Source: Flavobacterium sp. SUN052 (lineage in GTDB: Bacteria > Bacteroidota > Bacteroidia > Flavobacteriales > Flavobacteriaceae). Taken from it: 64,000 bases of DNA. The stretch lies in the NCBI RefSeq assembly GCF_028867935.1, contig NZ_JAPQNS010000004.1:124001-188000 (forward strand), given 5' to 3'. Shown here in pieces: positions 52,823-61,192 of this stretch. Below the pieces are notes generated by a model that was not told the DNA's origin, did not search any database, and saw only the letters and a list, made by a program, of their open reading frames with translations. How positions within the stretch are numbered: the stretch's first letter is position 1; every line of letters starts with the position of its first letter. A program made the position numbers and the translations under genes.

Positions 52823-53287
52823 TTACGCTACTGAAATCGTTTGTGCCGGAACGTTTGTGGCCGGGTTCTTAGGCAGGGTCACTTTCAGAATGCCATCGGC
52901 GTAAGCAGCCGAAATACTGTCGACTAGTACCTTATTGTTCAACTGGAACTGCCGCTCGAAACCACCCTGGTTGAAACTGTATTCCTGATAAGTAAAGCTG
53001 CTTTGCGTTGGCTCACTTGATCCCTCTTGGTTTGTGCCTGGGTAAGCTACCCGCAACACATCGTCTTTAACGGTCAGGGTCACTTTCGACTTGTCGAGGC
53101 CAGCCGCATAAAGCGAGATGACGTACGCACTGTCGGTTTCTTCAATGTTGACGGGTGGCTGGCTAAAACGGTTCATCCGTTGTTTCCACATTTCGGCCCA
53201 TTTGCCTTTACCGCCGTGTCCTCTATGCTGGCCCCATGAGCCGCAACCGCCTTTGTACCCTCCTTGAAATCCTTGGTTGTAATGCAT
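52823..53287 (-). CDS. Hsp20/alpha-crystallin small heat-shock protein
   Basis: 154 aa. The N-terminal arm is Gly/His-rich (HYNQGFQGGYKGGCGSWGQHRG), unlike the usual hydrophobic arm. The alpha-crystallin domain is at about 44-140: PVNIEETDSAYVISLYAAGLDKSKVTLTVKDDVLRV, then RQFQLNNKVLVDSISAAYADGILKVTLPK (the A-x-x-x-n-GxL signature). The C-terminus ends with an I-x-V motif (ISV), which binds neighbouring subunits. An ATP-independent holdase. It follows a small membrane protein gene in the same direction. Confidence 0.92.
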   Translation of the reverse strand: MHYNQGFQGGYKGGCGSWGQHRGHGGKGKWAEMWKQRMNRFSQPPVNIEETDSAYVISLYAAGLDKSKVTLTVKDDVLRVAYPGTNQEGSSEPTQSSFTYQEYSFNQGGFERQFQLNNKVLVDSISAAYADGILKVTLPKNPATNVPAQTISVA

Positions 53288-53341
53288 GACTGTGTTTGTT
53301 TTTTGTGTTTACTGTTTGTGTTGTTGATGTTTCATTGTCTA

Positions 53342-53614
53342 TTAGCCAACCGAGATAACCCGATCGTACTGGTGCTGGTAAACTGGTGTCCGATACGAAG
53401 GGTTGTCGATGGAAATGATGTTGGGTGATGCCCAGCGCCCCTGACCTAAGCCCTGCGGGTTGTAGTCGTGAAAACGACGGGCGATTTGCTTGCCAATGAC
53501 CCGGAGAGCGATTAGTACAATCCCAGCGACGATCATCAATTTCGCCAGCATCGTGATAAGAAACAGGGCTAGACCAGCCATTAGGACCACCCCGCCAATT
53601 CTGAAAATGTTCAT
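53342..53614 (-). CDS. Small membrane protein upstream of Hsp20
   Basis: 90 aa. The N-terminal half is hydrophobic (about 6-40, VVLMAGLALFLITMLAKLMIVAGIVLIALRV), making one or two membrane helices. The C-terminal half is a polar tail ending RTPVYQHQYDRVISVG. No family is recognised. It lies 54 bp before the Hsp20 gene and is probably co-transcribed with it, which suggests a stress-linked membrane role; this is inference. Confidence 0.68.
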   Translation of the reverse strand: MNIFRIGGVVLMAGLALFLITMLAKLMIVAGIVLIALRVIGKQIARRFHDYNPQGLGQGRWASPNIISIDNPSYRTPVYQHQYDRVISVG

Positions 53615-53747
53615 GGTATTTGCGTGTTTATTTGGTTTCAGGGAGCGGCTTCAAACCGCTTCTACTGAGGTAGTCGCAGAAGGCTAGTGGAATATTTTAA
53701 ACCCGCAGAAATTTTTTTACGAAAAGTGGTTTGGAAAAATAGGCTCA

Positions 53748-53791
53748 AATCAAAAAAGGCCTCTGGGGCGTTTCAGAGGCCTTTTTTGATT
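53748..53791 (-). terminator. Rho-independent terminator of the pirin-like gene
   Basis: 18-bp perfect arms 53748-53765 and 53774-53791 (core AAAAAAGGCCTCTG) with an 8-nt loop. On the minus strand the stem is followed by CCTTTTTTGATT. It begins 14 bp after the stop codon. Confidence 0.88.
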
Positions 53792-53804
53792 ATTCAGATG
53801 GATG

Positions 53805-54488
53805 CTATAATTCGATTAATATCAGAATAGCGTCGTTTGACAAAGCTTCGAACTCGACTTCGGCAATGTCGCGCAGAGCGAGTCCGTCTTTGGCGTGGAG
53901 CAGCCGGTTGGCAACTTCAAAGACACCCTGAAGAATGAATACAAATACCCCGCTGGCCGGGTTGCCCACCGTGTATATTTCTTCGGCTCGCCCATCGTAG
54001 CGGCCAATATGCCCTTGATTCCCCGACGCATTAAAAAGGGGCAGGAGCGAGTTTTTAGTAGAAAAGTCGAAGGCCGTTTGGTGGAAACTTGGAGTGAAAT
54101 CGGGAGCGGGGTTGGTTAGCCAGAGTTGTAGAAGCGTGATGGTTTCCGTTTCGTATGGATTAACAACTGAATAGCTCATGCCTGTCTCCAGCGACAACCG
54201 CCCGACCTGTCCCGCTTCCAGAAAATCGCTTTTGACCTCGCTCTGATATTCCAGACCACCTACCACCGGAATCAGGATAACCTCTGTATTGGTCTCAACT
54301 TGCATACTCAGGCTGGCTCCAGCTCGTAATGTATCGTCGTTGAGCAAATAGAGCGACCCAAACGGCTCGCGACCTTCGGCTACGTACGGGCCAAAATTGA
54401 ACGTGTGGTAACTCTGGGAAAAGTCGGTTTGAGAAAAGCCCCGGCTGTCGGCCAGAAATAGCTGGGCTTGTGATTGAGTATCCATCAT
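53805..54488 (-). CDS. Pirin-like bicupin lacking the metal-binding histidines
   Basis: 227 aa. The pirin N-terminal pattern is visible: YHTFNFGPYV (SFNFxxY), GSLYLLNDDTL, then the first cupin and LLQLWLTNP. The segment that in pirins reads HPHxxxE...GxxxH here reads LSMQVETNTEVILIPVVGGLEY, so the metal ligand histidines are replaced. The second cupin half (about 130-225) is short and also poor in histidine. A quercetinase-like activity is therefore unlikely; a binding or regulatory role is possible. The start overlaps the stop of the unknown gene upstream (ATGA), so the two are co-translated. Confidence 0.75.
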   Translation of the reverse strand: MMDTQSQAQLFLADSRGFSQTDFSQSYHTFNFGPYVAEGREPFGSLYLLNDDTLRAGASLSMQVETNTEVILIPVVGGLEYQSEVKSDFLEAGQVGRLSLETGMSYSVVNPYETETITLLQLWLTNPAPDFTPSFHQTAFDFSTKNSLLPLFNASGNQGHIGRYDGRAEEIYTVGNPASGVFVFILQGVFEVANRLLHAKDGLALRDIAEVEFEALSNDAILILIEL

Positions 54489-55012
54489 TGATTTACGGAG
54501 CCAGCGGGCTGAAAAGACCAGATACTCAAATTGGGTTGTAGAGCAATCAAATCGGTGCTGACTTCATTGCCTGCTTGCAAGGGTTCTCGCTGGTCGCCGT
54601 TGGTAATAAGAAGCTGATTGCCAATAGTATCAATCCAAGTGAGTAGGTCGCTGTAGAAAGTGATCGCTATTCGGTGCGCTTCCTTTTGCTGCATATGCGA
54701 CGCCAGAATTTCGAACTTGAACTGGGTAAAGGGTAGAGACTGCATCCCGGATGCGTTGACCACGTCCGGGATGAGCTGATTTAACTGTTTCAGATAGCCC
54801 ATGGCTACCCGGCTGGTTTGGTAATGCAGGCGGTCAGCATTGGGAACATTATCCAGCAGTTCCTGAAACGTCTGGTAAATATGCCCCTGGTTATAAAACT
54901 GAGCCTGCATGAAGAACTCCTGATGGGTTTCATCAAACACGGCCCGGTCCCACGGTTTGGTCGCCGACGCGTCGATGACTTTATGATAACTCAGCCGGAT
55001 TAGCCCTTTCAT
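54485..55012 (-). CDS. Unknown 175-aa cytoplasmic protein
   Basis: No signal peptide, membrane segment or recognised domain. It is helix-rich by composition, with LHYQTSRVAMGYLKQLNQLI and HMQQKEAHRIAITFYSDLL. It begins MKGLIRLSYHKVIDASATKP. It lies 8 bp after the dioxygenase-like gene and overlaps the pirin-like gene by 4 bp, so it is part of a three-gene unit. The genuine coding status is supported by these tight junctions. Confidence 0.72.
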   Translation of the reverse strand: MKGLIRLSYHKVIDASATKPWDRAVFDETHQEFFMQAQFYNQGHIYQTFQELLDNVPNADRLHYQTSRVAMGYLKQLNQLIPDVVNASGMQSLPFTQFKFEILASHMQQKEAHRIAITFYSDLLTWIDTIGNQLLITNGDQREPLQAGNEVSTDLIALQPNLSIWSFQPAGSVNQ

Positions 55013-55020
55013 CGTCTCTA

Positions 55021-55776
55021 TTACCCATTAACAACTATAGTGTGCGTGAGCGTGTAGCCGTCGGCGTTGCTGCCCGTAACGGTCGCCAGCTCCGTCGTAA
55101 ATCCGTCACTGAACACATTGTCGCGCTCGTTCAGGGTATCCTGTGCTCCCTTGGTATAGCCGTACGACTGAGCCGTGGTGTAAAGTGCGTTGGTCACATT
55201 ATAGGGGAAAGCGATCTGAGTTACCAGCAGCGATTTACCCGCTGAGTTGTAAATGTGAACGTGAACGTGGGGAGCGCGGCCACTATACCAACCCGGAAAA
55301 ATTGTGGTAAAACCAACCAGACCGTTAGCGTCAGTTGTTTGACGACCCCGCAAAAAATCGACACTCTGGAAGTTCACGCTCTGCATACCACTTCCGCCAT
55401 ATTCCGAATAGTAGCCGTCTTTATCGCAATGCCACACGTCGACAAGGGCACCCGCCAGCGCGGCACAACTGCTATTGGCGTTTTTAATGGTGATGTTCAT
55501 CGTCATGGGAATGCCCGTACGGCCATCGCGAATGTCTTTGCGAACGAAGTTAGCTGGAACCTTAGTTGGGAAAGGTCCTTCTGTTTCTGATGGCGAAACC
55601 ACGCAGTTGGTTGCTGAACTGCCGTTGGTTGAACCCGTGCCAGTGGTAGTGCCGGTGGTTCCCGTTGTTGTGGTTGGATCAACGGCGGTTTTATCGCAGG
55701 CACTTATCATGGGGACAACAGCGGCCATACCTAACAAACTGCCAAAACCGCGCTTCAAAAATTCTTTACGTTCCAT
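55021..55776 (-). CDS. Intradiol ring-cleavage dioxygenase-like lipoprotein
   Basis: 251 aa from the ATG at 55776; the in-frame start at 55929 would bury the leader. The leader begins MERKEFLKRGFGSLLGM and ends in a lipobox-like VPMISAC (Cys about 27). A Thr/Gly-rich linker (about 33-55) follows. The beta-sandwich domain has SETEGPF, VDVWHCDKDGYYSEY, FLRGRQTTDANG and FPGWYSGRAPHVHVHI, giving the Tyr, Tyr, His, His set that binds Fe(III) in protocatechuate and catechol dioxygenases. Exported lipoprotein members of this family are common in Bacteroidota; their substrate is mostly unknown. First gene of the unit with the unknown and pirin-like proteins. Confidence 0.85.
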   Translation of the reverse strand: MERKEFLKRGFGSLLGMAAVVPMISACDKTAVDPTTTTGTTGTTTGTGSTNGSSATNCVVSPSETEGPFPTKVPANFVRKDIRDGRTGIPMTMNITIKNANSSCAALAGALVDVWHCDKDGYYSEYGGSGMQSVNFQSVDFLRGRQTTDANGLVGFTTIFPGWYSGRAPHVHVHIYNSAGKSLLVTQIAFPYNVTNALYTTAQSYGYTKGAQDTLNERDNVFSDGFTTELATVTGSNADGYTLTHTIVVNG

Positions 55777-56064
55777 GTTATTGTAGTAGGGGTGATATTT
55801 CGAGAGAGAGTTGCTGTGTATCTTTTCACAATAGCGCAGGGGAGGGGTGTTTCGTTGCAGACAGGTGCTACTTGTAGGTAAACAGGGCAAATGTGTCGGT
55901 GAATTTGCCGGTTGGATAGCTCTGTACATGAGGGACTAGTCGATAGAATAGGCTAGTTCGACTTTGTATTTCAGGGCCCGATTTTTGGCATTCCGCAAGC
56001 CAAAACGGGCATCGCGCTGGGTTAATTTGGTAGCGGGAAAGGCTTCGATTAGTTTTGTTTATCT

Positions 56065-57192
56065 ATGAAATCAACGATCTCTTATCAACTGACGTTTCGG
56101 CAAATTGCGCGGTTGGCATTCAGCCTGGTCGTGATTTTTTACCCTATTACGCTCTATGTCAATAGCCCGGAGCTTAGCTGGGCATTTTTGGAGCGCATGT
56201 ACCCGGTGCTGCTGGCGCAGATGTTTTTGAGCCTGCTCGTCTTTTTTATCTGGATTAGCTTCACCGAATGGTTGTTGCAACAACTGGCTGACCGATTTGG
56301 CGAAGAGATATTGATCGAGTTCAAACTGCCCGCTCAGTTGCTTGCCCTGGTGATGGCTATTGGAGCGGCTTTGCTCATGAACATGGCTTCGCGGACGGTT
56401 TGGCACGCCATGAGCCCTCATCGGTCTCACCCGCCGACATCCCAACGGGCTCAAGCCCGGCAACAATCCGAAGCTCGCCAGCGATCTGAGTTCTGGCAGT
56501 ACTTTGAGCGGTCGAACAACGGGATGACCATCCTGATTATGCTCTCGATATTCTACGTAGCTGCTAACCGCCGGGCCAATCGTCGGCTTAAAGATGTTCA
56601 GATTCAGACTGAACAGTTGCAGAAGGAAAATGCACTGGCTCAGTTTGCTGCCCTTAAAAACCAGGTAAGCCCGCACTTTCTGTTCAATAGCCTGAGCATT
56701 TTGTCGTCGCTGGTTCACGTTGACCCAAACCTGTCAGAACAGTTCATCGACCAGTTGTCGAAAGCGTACCGGTATATTCTGGAACAAAAAGATAATGACC
56801 GGATTGCTCTCAAAACCGAACTGGATTTTATTCAGGCTTACACGTTTTTGCTCCGAATCCGGTTCGACGATAAGTTCAGGGTGCAGATCGATGTACCGGA
56901 AACCGACAGTCAGCGGTTTTCTATTGCACCCCTCACGCTGCAATTACTTGTAGAGAATGCCGTGAAACACAATCGCATGACCGCCCGCGAACCGCTCACC
57001 GTAACTATCGGGATTGAGGATAACGATTTAGTTGTGCGTAACCCCATGCAGCCCCGCGAAGAACTTGAAAATTCAACCGGTATTGGCCTGCAAAATATTG
57101 TGAACCGCTACGCCCTCCTTACTAACCGCCCTGTGTGGGTTGGCGAGCAAAACGGCGAGTTTGTTGTTAAGGTACCATTATTAAATGAGTGA
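56065..57192 (+). CDS. LytS/YehU-type sensor histidine kinase
   Basis: 375 aa. Four membrane helices are visible (about 15-33, 45-66, 85-105, 148-166), then a short coiled coil (about 172-195), then the His_kinase domain with the phospho-acceptor in QVSPHFLFNSLSIL, and a HATPase domain with LLVENAVKHN (N box) and STGIGLQNIVNRYALL (G box). The family pairs with LytTR regulators, and one follows directly. The stop codon is inside a long inverted repeat. Confidence 0.92.
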   Translation: MKSTISYQLTFRQIARLAFSLVVIFYPITLYVNSPELSWAFLERMYPVLLAQMFLSLLVFFIWISFTEWLLQQLADRFGEEILIEFKLPAQLLALVMAIGAALLMNMASRTVWHAMSPHRSHPPTSQRAQARQQSEARQRSEFWQYFERSNNGMTILIMLSIFYVAANRRANRRLKDVQIQTEQLQKENALAQFAALKNQVSPHFLFNSLSILSSLVHVDPNLSEQFIDQLSKAYRYILEQKDNDRIALKTELDFIQAYTFLLRIRFDDKFRVQIDVPETDSQRFSIAPLTLQLLVENAVKHNRMTAREPLTVTIGIEDNDLVVRNPMQPREELENSTGIGLQNIVNRYALLTNRPVWVGEQNGEFVVKVPLLNE

Positions 57193-57260
57193 AAGAGGTA
57201 AAGAGTGAAAGAGCGTTGCTGCCGAAATAGTCGCTCTTTCACTCTTTACCTCTTTCACTC
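57187..57260. repeat. 29-bp perfect inverted repeat between kinase and regulator genes
   Basis: Arms 57187-57215 and 57232-57260 are exact complements with a 16-nt loop. Each arm is itself a pair of GAGTGAAAGAG direct repeats separated by GTAAA. The left arm contains the kinase stop codon and the right arm ends 11 bp before the regulator start. In mRNA it would form a very stable hairpin just ahead of the second gene. Confidence 0.9.
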
Positions 57261-57271
57261 TTTCGCCCATT

Positions 57272-58057
57272 ATGAACGTCCTTATTATTGAAGATGAACG
57301 CCTGACCGCTAACCGCCTGGAAAGCTTGATTCGTCGGTACGACCCAGCGATTTCGGTGCTGGCTATACTGCCATCGGTAGAAGGAGCGGTGGCCTGGTTT
57401 CGCCAAAATACGCAGACCCGACCCGATCTGGTGTTTATGGATATTCACCTGGAAGACGGACTGGGATTTCGGATTATCGAGCAGGTGCAGCTGACTACGC
57501 CCATCATTTTCACGACTGCTTATGATGAGTACATGATTCAGGCGTTCAAGGTCAATAGTATCGACTACCTGCTGAAGCCCGTAAACTACGACGAGCTTGT
57601 GGCGGCCATCGACAAATTTAAAGCCCTCAAGCAGCAGTTCGCGGGGGTATCAGTAGCTGCTACCCAACCTGACATGGAAATTCTGATGTCGTTTCTGGGC
57701 AAGGCACGCGAGGATACCTACAAGGATCGGTTTATGATTACGATAGGCACCAAAATCCGCAGTATCAGCACCACCGAAATTGCGTACTTTTTCCTGGAAG
57801 AGAAAATGACATTTCTCGTCACCCGCGACAATCTGACCCTTCCCGTCGATTACCCACTCGATAAGCTGACTACCCTGCTCGACCCAAAACTGTTCTTCCG
57901 GGTAAGTCGGCAATTTCTGATTTCATTATCGTCTATTCAGACGGTTCACGCTTTTTCGGCGGGGAAACTAAAGGTAGATCTACTTCCGAAAGCCCGCCAT
58001 GAGGTGTTTGTGAGTGGCGACCGCGTAGCCGACTTTAAAGAATGGCTGGGCAAGTGA
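57272..58057 (+). CDS. LytTR-family response regulator
   Basis: 261 aa. Receiver domain 1-120 with the acidic pocket (IIEDE), phospho-acceptor Asp57 in VFMDIHLEDG, TTAYDEYMIQAFKV and Lys in LLKPVN. The LytTR DNA-binding domain spans about 160-258 (IRSISTTEIAYFFLEEKMTFLV, FFRVSRQFLISLSSI). LytTR proteins bind two direct repeats about 21 bp apart, the same geometry as the elements before the giant surface genes in this window, but a link is only a hypothesis. Partner of the kinase before it. The gene is convergent with the esterase gene, with only 11 bp between stops. Confidence 0.93.
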   Translation: MNVLIIEDERLTANRLESLIRRYDPAISVLAILPSVEGAVAWFRQNTQTRPDLVFMDIHLEDGLGFRIIEQVQLTTPIIFTTAYDEYMIQAFKVNSIDYLLKPVNYDELVAAIDKFKALKQQFAGVSVAATQPDMEILMSFLGKAREDTYKDRFMITIGTKIRSISTTEIAYFFLEEKMTFLVTRDNLTLPVDYPLDKLTTLLDPKLFFRVSRQFLISLSSIQTVHAFSAGKLKVDLLPKARHEVFVSGDRVADFKEWLGK

Positions 58058-58068
58058 TCGACTCAGCA

Positions 58069-59004
58069 TCAGTTCGACCATTCGTTTTTCTTCATCCAGA
58101 CAAACAGCGGCTGCATCCATTCTTCCGTAGGGAGTTTTAATATAAAGCCGTGGTCACCTTTGGGGTACAGATGCAATTCGGCCATCACGTTGTGATGGCG
58201 GAGCGCTTCATAAAACGCAATGCTATTGTCTACATCGACTACTTTATCGTCGCCCGTATGCGTGATGTAGGTTGGCGGTACCTGCTTAGTTACGTGCAAC
58301 TCGTTTGAGAACCGCTCAATTTGATCAGGGGTGGGGTTGTTGCCCAATAAATTTGCTCGTGACCCTTTGTGCGCCAGGGTTTCATTCATCGAAATGACCG
58401 GGTAAATCAGAATCATAAAATCAGGCCGTAAACTGGTCTTGGTGGTGTTATCGATCAGCGGCTCGTTGAATTTTGTACCGGCTGTCGAGGCCAGATGTCC
58501 GCCCGCCGAGAAACCCATAATACCGATTTTGTCAGGCTTGATCCCCCATTCTTCGGCCCGCTCCCGAACTAGTTTTATGGCCTGTTGAGCATCCTGAAGG
58601 GGGCCAATACTTTTATCAACCATGATGGAGTCGCTGGGGAGCCGGTACTTGACTACGAAAGCAGCCACCCCATGTTTTACAAACGTTTCGGCAATCACCA
58701 GGCCCTCGCCTTCATAGCTTTCCCCCGAATACCCTCCTCCCGGAAAAATGACAACCCCCGCCCCGCTGGCTTTGTCTTTAGCTGGCAAAAAAACAGTTAC
58801 TGTCGGCTTTGACACTTTTCGGTACCAAACAACCCGACCGTCTTTTTGAGAGGCTATCTCCTGCATAGTATAGGACGTAGCATTAGGAATGCTGCTCGAA
58901 TACAGCGGGATAACCTGCTGAGCAGTAGCGATATTAGCGCTTGCCAGCCCTAAAAGGCATAGGCCCACCAATATATTGTTCCAGAAAAGGGGAGGGGTTT
59001 TCAT
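58069..59004 (-). CDS. Exported alpha/beta-hydrolase, probable carbohydrate esterase
   Basis: 311 aa from the ATG at 59004, which gives a signal peptide (LVGLCLLGLASANIATAQ). The esterase/lipase-like fold shows the oxyanion HGGG-like GVVIFPGGGY, the nucleophile elbow GIMGFSAGGHLAST (Ser), an Asp in THTGDDKVVDVDN and the catalytic His in PKGDHGF. The family includes acetyl-xylan and other carbohydrate acetylesterases and uncharacterised BD-FAE-like enzymes. It is the last gene of the four-gene unit, 26 bp after the TIM-barrel gene. Confidence 0.87.
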   Translation of the reverse strand: MKTPPLFWNNILVGLCLLGLASANIATAQQVIPLYSSSIPNATSYTMQEIASQKDGRVVWYRKVSKPTVTVFLPAKDKASGAGVVIFPGGGYSGESYEGEGLVIAETFVKHGVAAFVVKYRLPSDSIMVDKSIGPLQDAQQAIKLVRERAEEWGIKPDKIGIMGFSAGGHLASTAGTKFNEPLIDNTTKTSLRPDFMILIYPVISMNETLAHKGSRANLLGNNPTPDQIERFSNELHVTKQVPPTYITHTGDDKVVDVDNSIAFYEALRHHNVMAELHLYPKGDHGFILKLPTEEWMQPLFVWMKKNEWSN

Positions 59005-59030
59005 AATGAAATCGGGTCGGTATCTGGGCA

Positions 59031-59912
59031 CTAATGGGTTTCGCTAGAATCGGCTGAATACGTGAGCGCTTTAAACTGTCCGGTCAAGTCAGTCAGTGAC
59101 TTTTCTACGCCCATGCGCTCCAGCGACGATGCCCCCACAAAACCGTGCGCAGAGGTTCGGTCCAGAATAATTCGCACGTCCTCCGGTGTATTGATGGGTC
59201 CCCCATGCGCCAGAAAAAAAGCATCCGGGTTTACTTCTTTAGCCGCATCAATGATCTGTTGCGTTCGTTCGACAGCTTCATCCATGGAGCAGGTTGCCGC
59301 CACAACGCCAATAGAGCCGCCAACAGTGGTGCCCACGTGCGCAATAATCGCATCGGCACCAGCCTCAGCCATTTGGCGGGCTTCGTCGGGTGTGGCTACG
59401 TAAACGATTGAGAACAGATCCATTTTGGTAGCAAGCCGGATCATCTCCACTTCTTTCTCGAAGCCCATGCCGGTTTCTTCCAGCACCTGCCGAAAGTGAC
59501 CATCAACAATGGAGTGCGTAGGGAAGTTGTTAACGCCCGAAAAGCCCATCTCTTTTACTTTTAACAGATGGTGCCACATCCGTCGGCGTGGGTCTGAACC
59601 ATGAACACCGCAAATGACGGGAATCTCTTCGACCACGGGTAGTACTTCAAACTCGCCAATTTCCATCGCAACAGCATTGGCATCGCCGTAAGCCATCAGC
59701 CCAGCGGTCGATCCATGCCCGGCCATTCTGAAGCGCCCCGAGTTGTAAATGATAATCAGATCGGCCCCGCCTTTTTCAATGAACTTGGCGCTGATTCCGG
59801 TGCCCGCACCGGCGGCAATAATAGCTTTGTTTTGGTTGAGCGTATTTTGTAAACGGTCTCTTACTTCTTGTTTCGTGTAGGGATTACCTTTCCCTGTCCA
59901 TTGGTTTGGCAT
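59031..59912 (-). CDS. TIM-barrel protein of the PEP-hydrolase family (Tm-1 C-terminal half-like)
   Basis: 293 aa, cytosolic. Conserved segments are AAGAGTGISAKFIEKGGADLIIIYNSGRFRMAGHGS, PVICGVHGSDPRRRM, GVNNFPTHSIVDGHFRQVLEETG and ADAIIAHVGTTVGGSIG, plus FLAHGGPINTPEDV. These identify the TIM-barrel family named phosphoenolpyruvate hydrolase-like, whose substrate is mostly unknown. It starts 7 bp after the Tm-1-like gene; in plants the two domains are fused in the Tm-1 protein. Both probably form one complex or pathway. Confidence 0.87.
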   Translation of the reverse strand: MPNQWTGKGNPYTKQEVRDRLQNTLNQNKAIIAAGAGTGISAKFIEKGGADLIIIYNSGRFRMAGHGSTAGLMAYGDANAVAMEIGEFEVLPVVEEIPVICGVHGSDPRRRMWHHLLKVKEMGFSGVNNFPTHSIVDGHFRQVLEETGMGFEKEVEMIRLATKMDLFSIVYVATPDEARQMAEAGADAIIAHVGTTVGGSIGVVAATCSMDEAVERTQQIIDAAKEVNPDAFFLAHGGPINTPEDVRIILDRTSAHGFVGASSLERMGVEKSLTDLTGQFKALTYSADSSETH

Positions 59913-59919
59913 AGTGTAG

Positions 59920-61176
59920 TTAGTTATTTATGATTCCAATTGGCTCCGTTGTGGTGGATTCATCCTGCTGAAGCATTGCCAACAGGCATTGAACCAACAA
60001 AGCTGAAAAGGATTTGTCGTTTATGTGCGCATCTGACTCACTAACTGTGACGGAGTCGGCTACCGAGTTTTTTATAGACTTAAACAGTACGCTGTTAGTC
60101 TGGGGCTGGTAAAAAACGTTGCCCTCACTGTCGACTTGCGAAATGCCCTTGAGGGGTAATACAACCGTCACCGGACCGCGTGACTGATTCAACTTTTGCG
60201 CCAGTTGTTTGCCAAGCTGTTCGTTTTCGGCTTCATTGGTCCGCATCAACGTAACATCAGGGGCCCAGCTATACAGCATCCGGTTGCTAAAATGGGCGGG
60301 TACCGTGTCGGGATGCGCAAAGTTGACCATGTCCAGACAGCCCGGAACCACAACCTGCGGAATACCCATTTTGCCAGCCGCCAGCAGTCGGTCGGGGCCC
60401 GCGCTGCAAACACCTCCGCAAAGGTCATCGGCCAGTTCGGTGGTGGTAATATCGAGCACGGCATCAAAACAGCTGTCGAGCACCAGTGCTTCCATCGTTT
60501 TGCCGCCCACACCGTTCGCATGGAAAGCAAACACTTCGTACCCCCGTTGCCTGAGTAGTTCCGTACATTGATCCACGCAGGCGGTTGTATTGCCAAACAT
60601 ACTAATGGCAATGCGGCCTGCTGAGGTTCGCTCTTGGGCTGGAATCACGTTGGCCATAGCGCAGATAGCGGCAGCAGCCTGATCCAGCAACAACGAAAGT
60701 ATGCTGTTGAGACCGGCAACATCCACCACCGACGCCATCAGGGTAATATCTTTGCTGCCCATATGCCGCGAAAGGTCTTTGGCGGCAAAGGTGGTGAGGC
60801 AAAGTTTGGGAATGCCAAAAGGCACAGCCTGCATGGCCGACAGGGTAATGAACGTGCCACCTCCACCACCCATCCCGATGATGGCTTTTATCTTGCCCGC
60901 ATCAGCTAGTTTCTTTACAATAGCGGCAGCACCTTTGCCCATTACATCAATGGCGCGCCCACGATCGGCCTCCCGTCTCAACTCATCAATCGACTCATCG
61001 GCGTGCCGGGCTACTTCGTCGGATTCAAAATCGACAGGGAAAGCGGTGGTGGTTCCCATAACCCCCGTATTTATCGTCAGAATACGCTCGCCTTGGGCCA
61101 AAATACGGGATCGCAGGTACGAAAAAGCTTCTCCTTTCGTATCGAAACAGCCAATAAGTATAATACAGGCATTCAT
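59920..61176 (-). CDS. Tm-1-like ATP-binding domain protein (UPF0261)
   Basis: 418 aa from the ATG at 61176 (MNACIILIGCFDTKGE); the longer frame to 61314 overlaps the ThuA gene and is rejected. Family landmarks are GCFDTKGEAFSYLR, GMGGGGGTFITLSAMQ, GIPKLCLTTFA, ISMFGNTTACVD, FHANGVGGKTME and DITTTELADDLCGG. In tomato Tm-1 this domain binds nucleotide and inhibits a tobamovirus replicase; in bacteria it is uncharacterised. It lies 16 bp after the ThuA gene and 7 bp before the TIM-barrel gene. Confidence 0.88.
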   Translation of the reverse strand: MNACIILIGCFDTKGEAFSYLRSRILAQGERILTINTGVMGTTTAFPVDFESDEVARHADESIDELRREADRGRAIDVMGKGAAAIVKKLADAGKIKAIIGMGGGGGTFITLSAMQAVPFGIPKLCLTTFAAKDLSRHMGSKDITLMASVVDVAGLNSILSLLLDQAAAAICAMANVIPAQERTSAGRIAISMFGNTTACVDQCTELLRQRGYEVFAFHANGVGGKTMEALVLDSCFDAVLDITTTELADDLCGGVCSAGPDRLLAAGKMGIPQVVVPGCLDMVNFAHPDTVPAHFSNRMLYSWAPDVTLMRTNEAENEQLGKQLAQKLNQSRGPVTVVLPLKGISQVDSEGNVFYQPQTNSVLFKSIKNSVADSVTVSESDAHINDKSFSALLVQCLLAMLQQDESTTTEPIGIINN

Positions 61177-61192
61177 AGTCGGCAACAGACGG

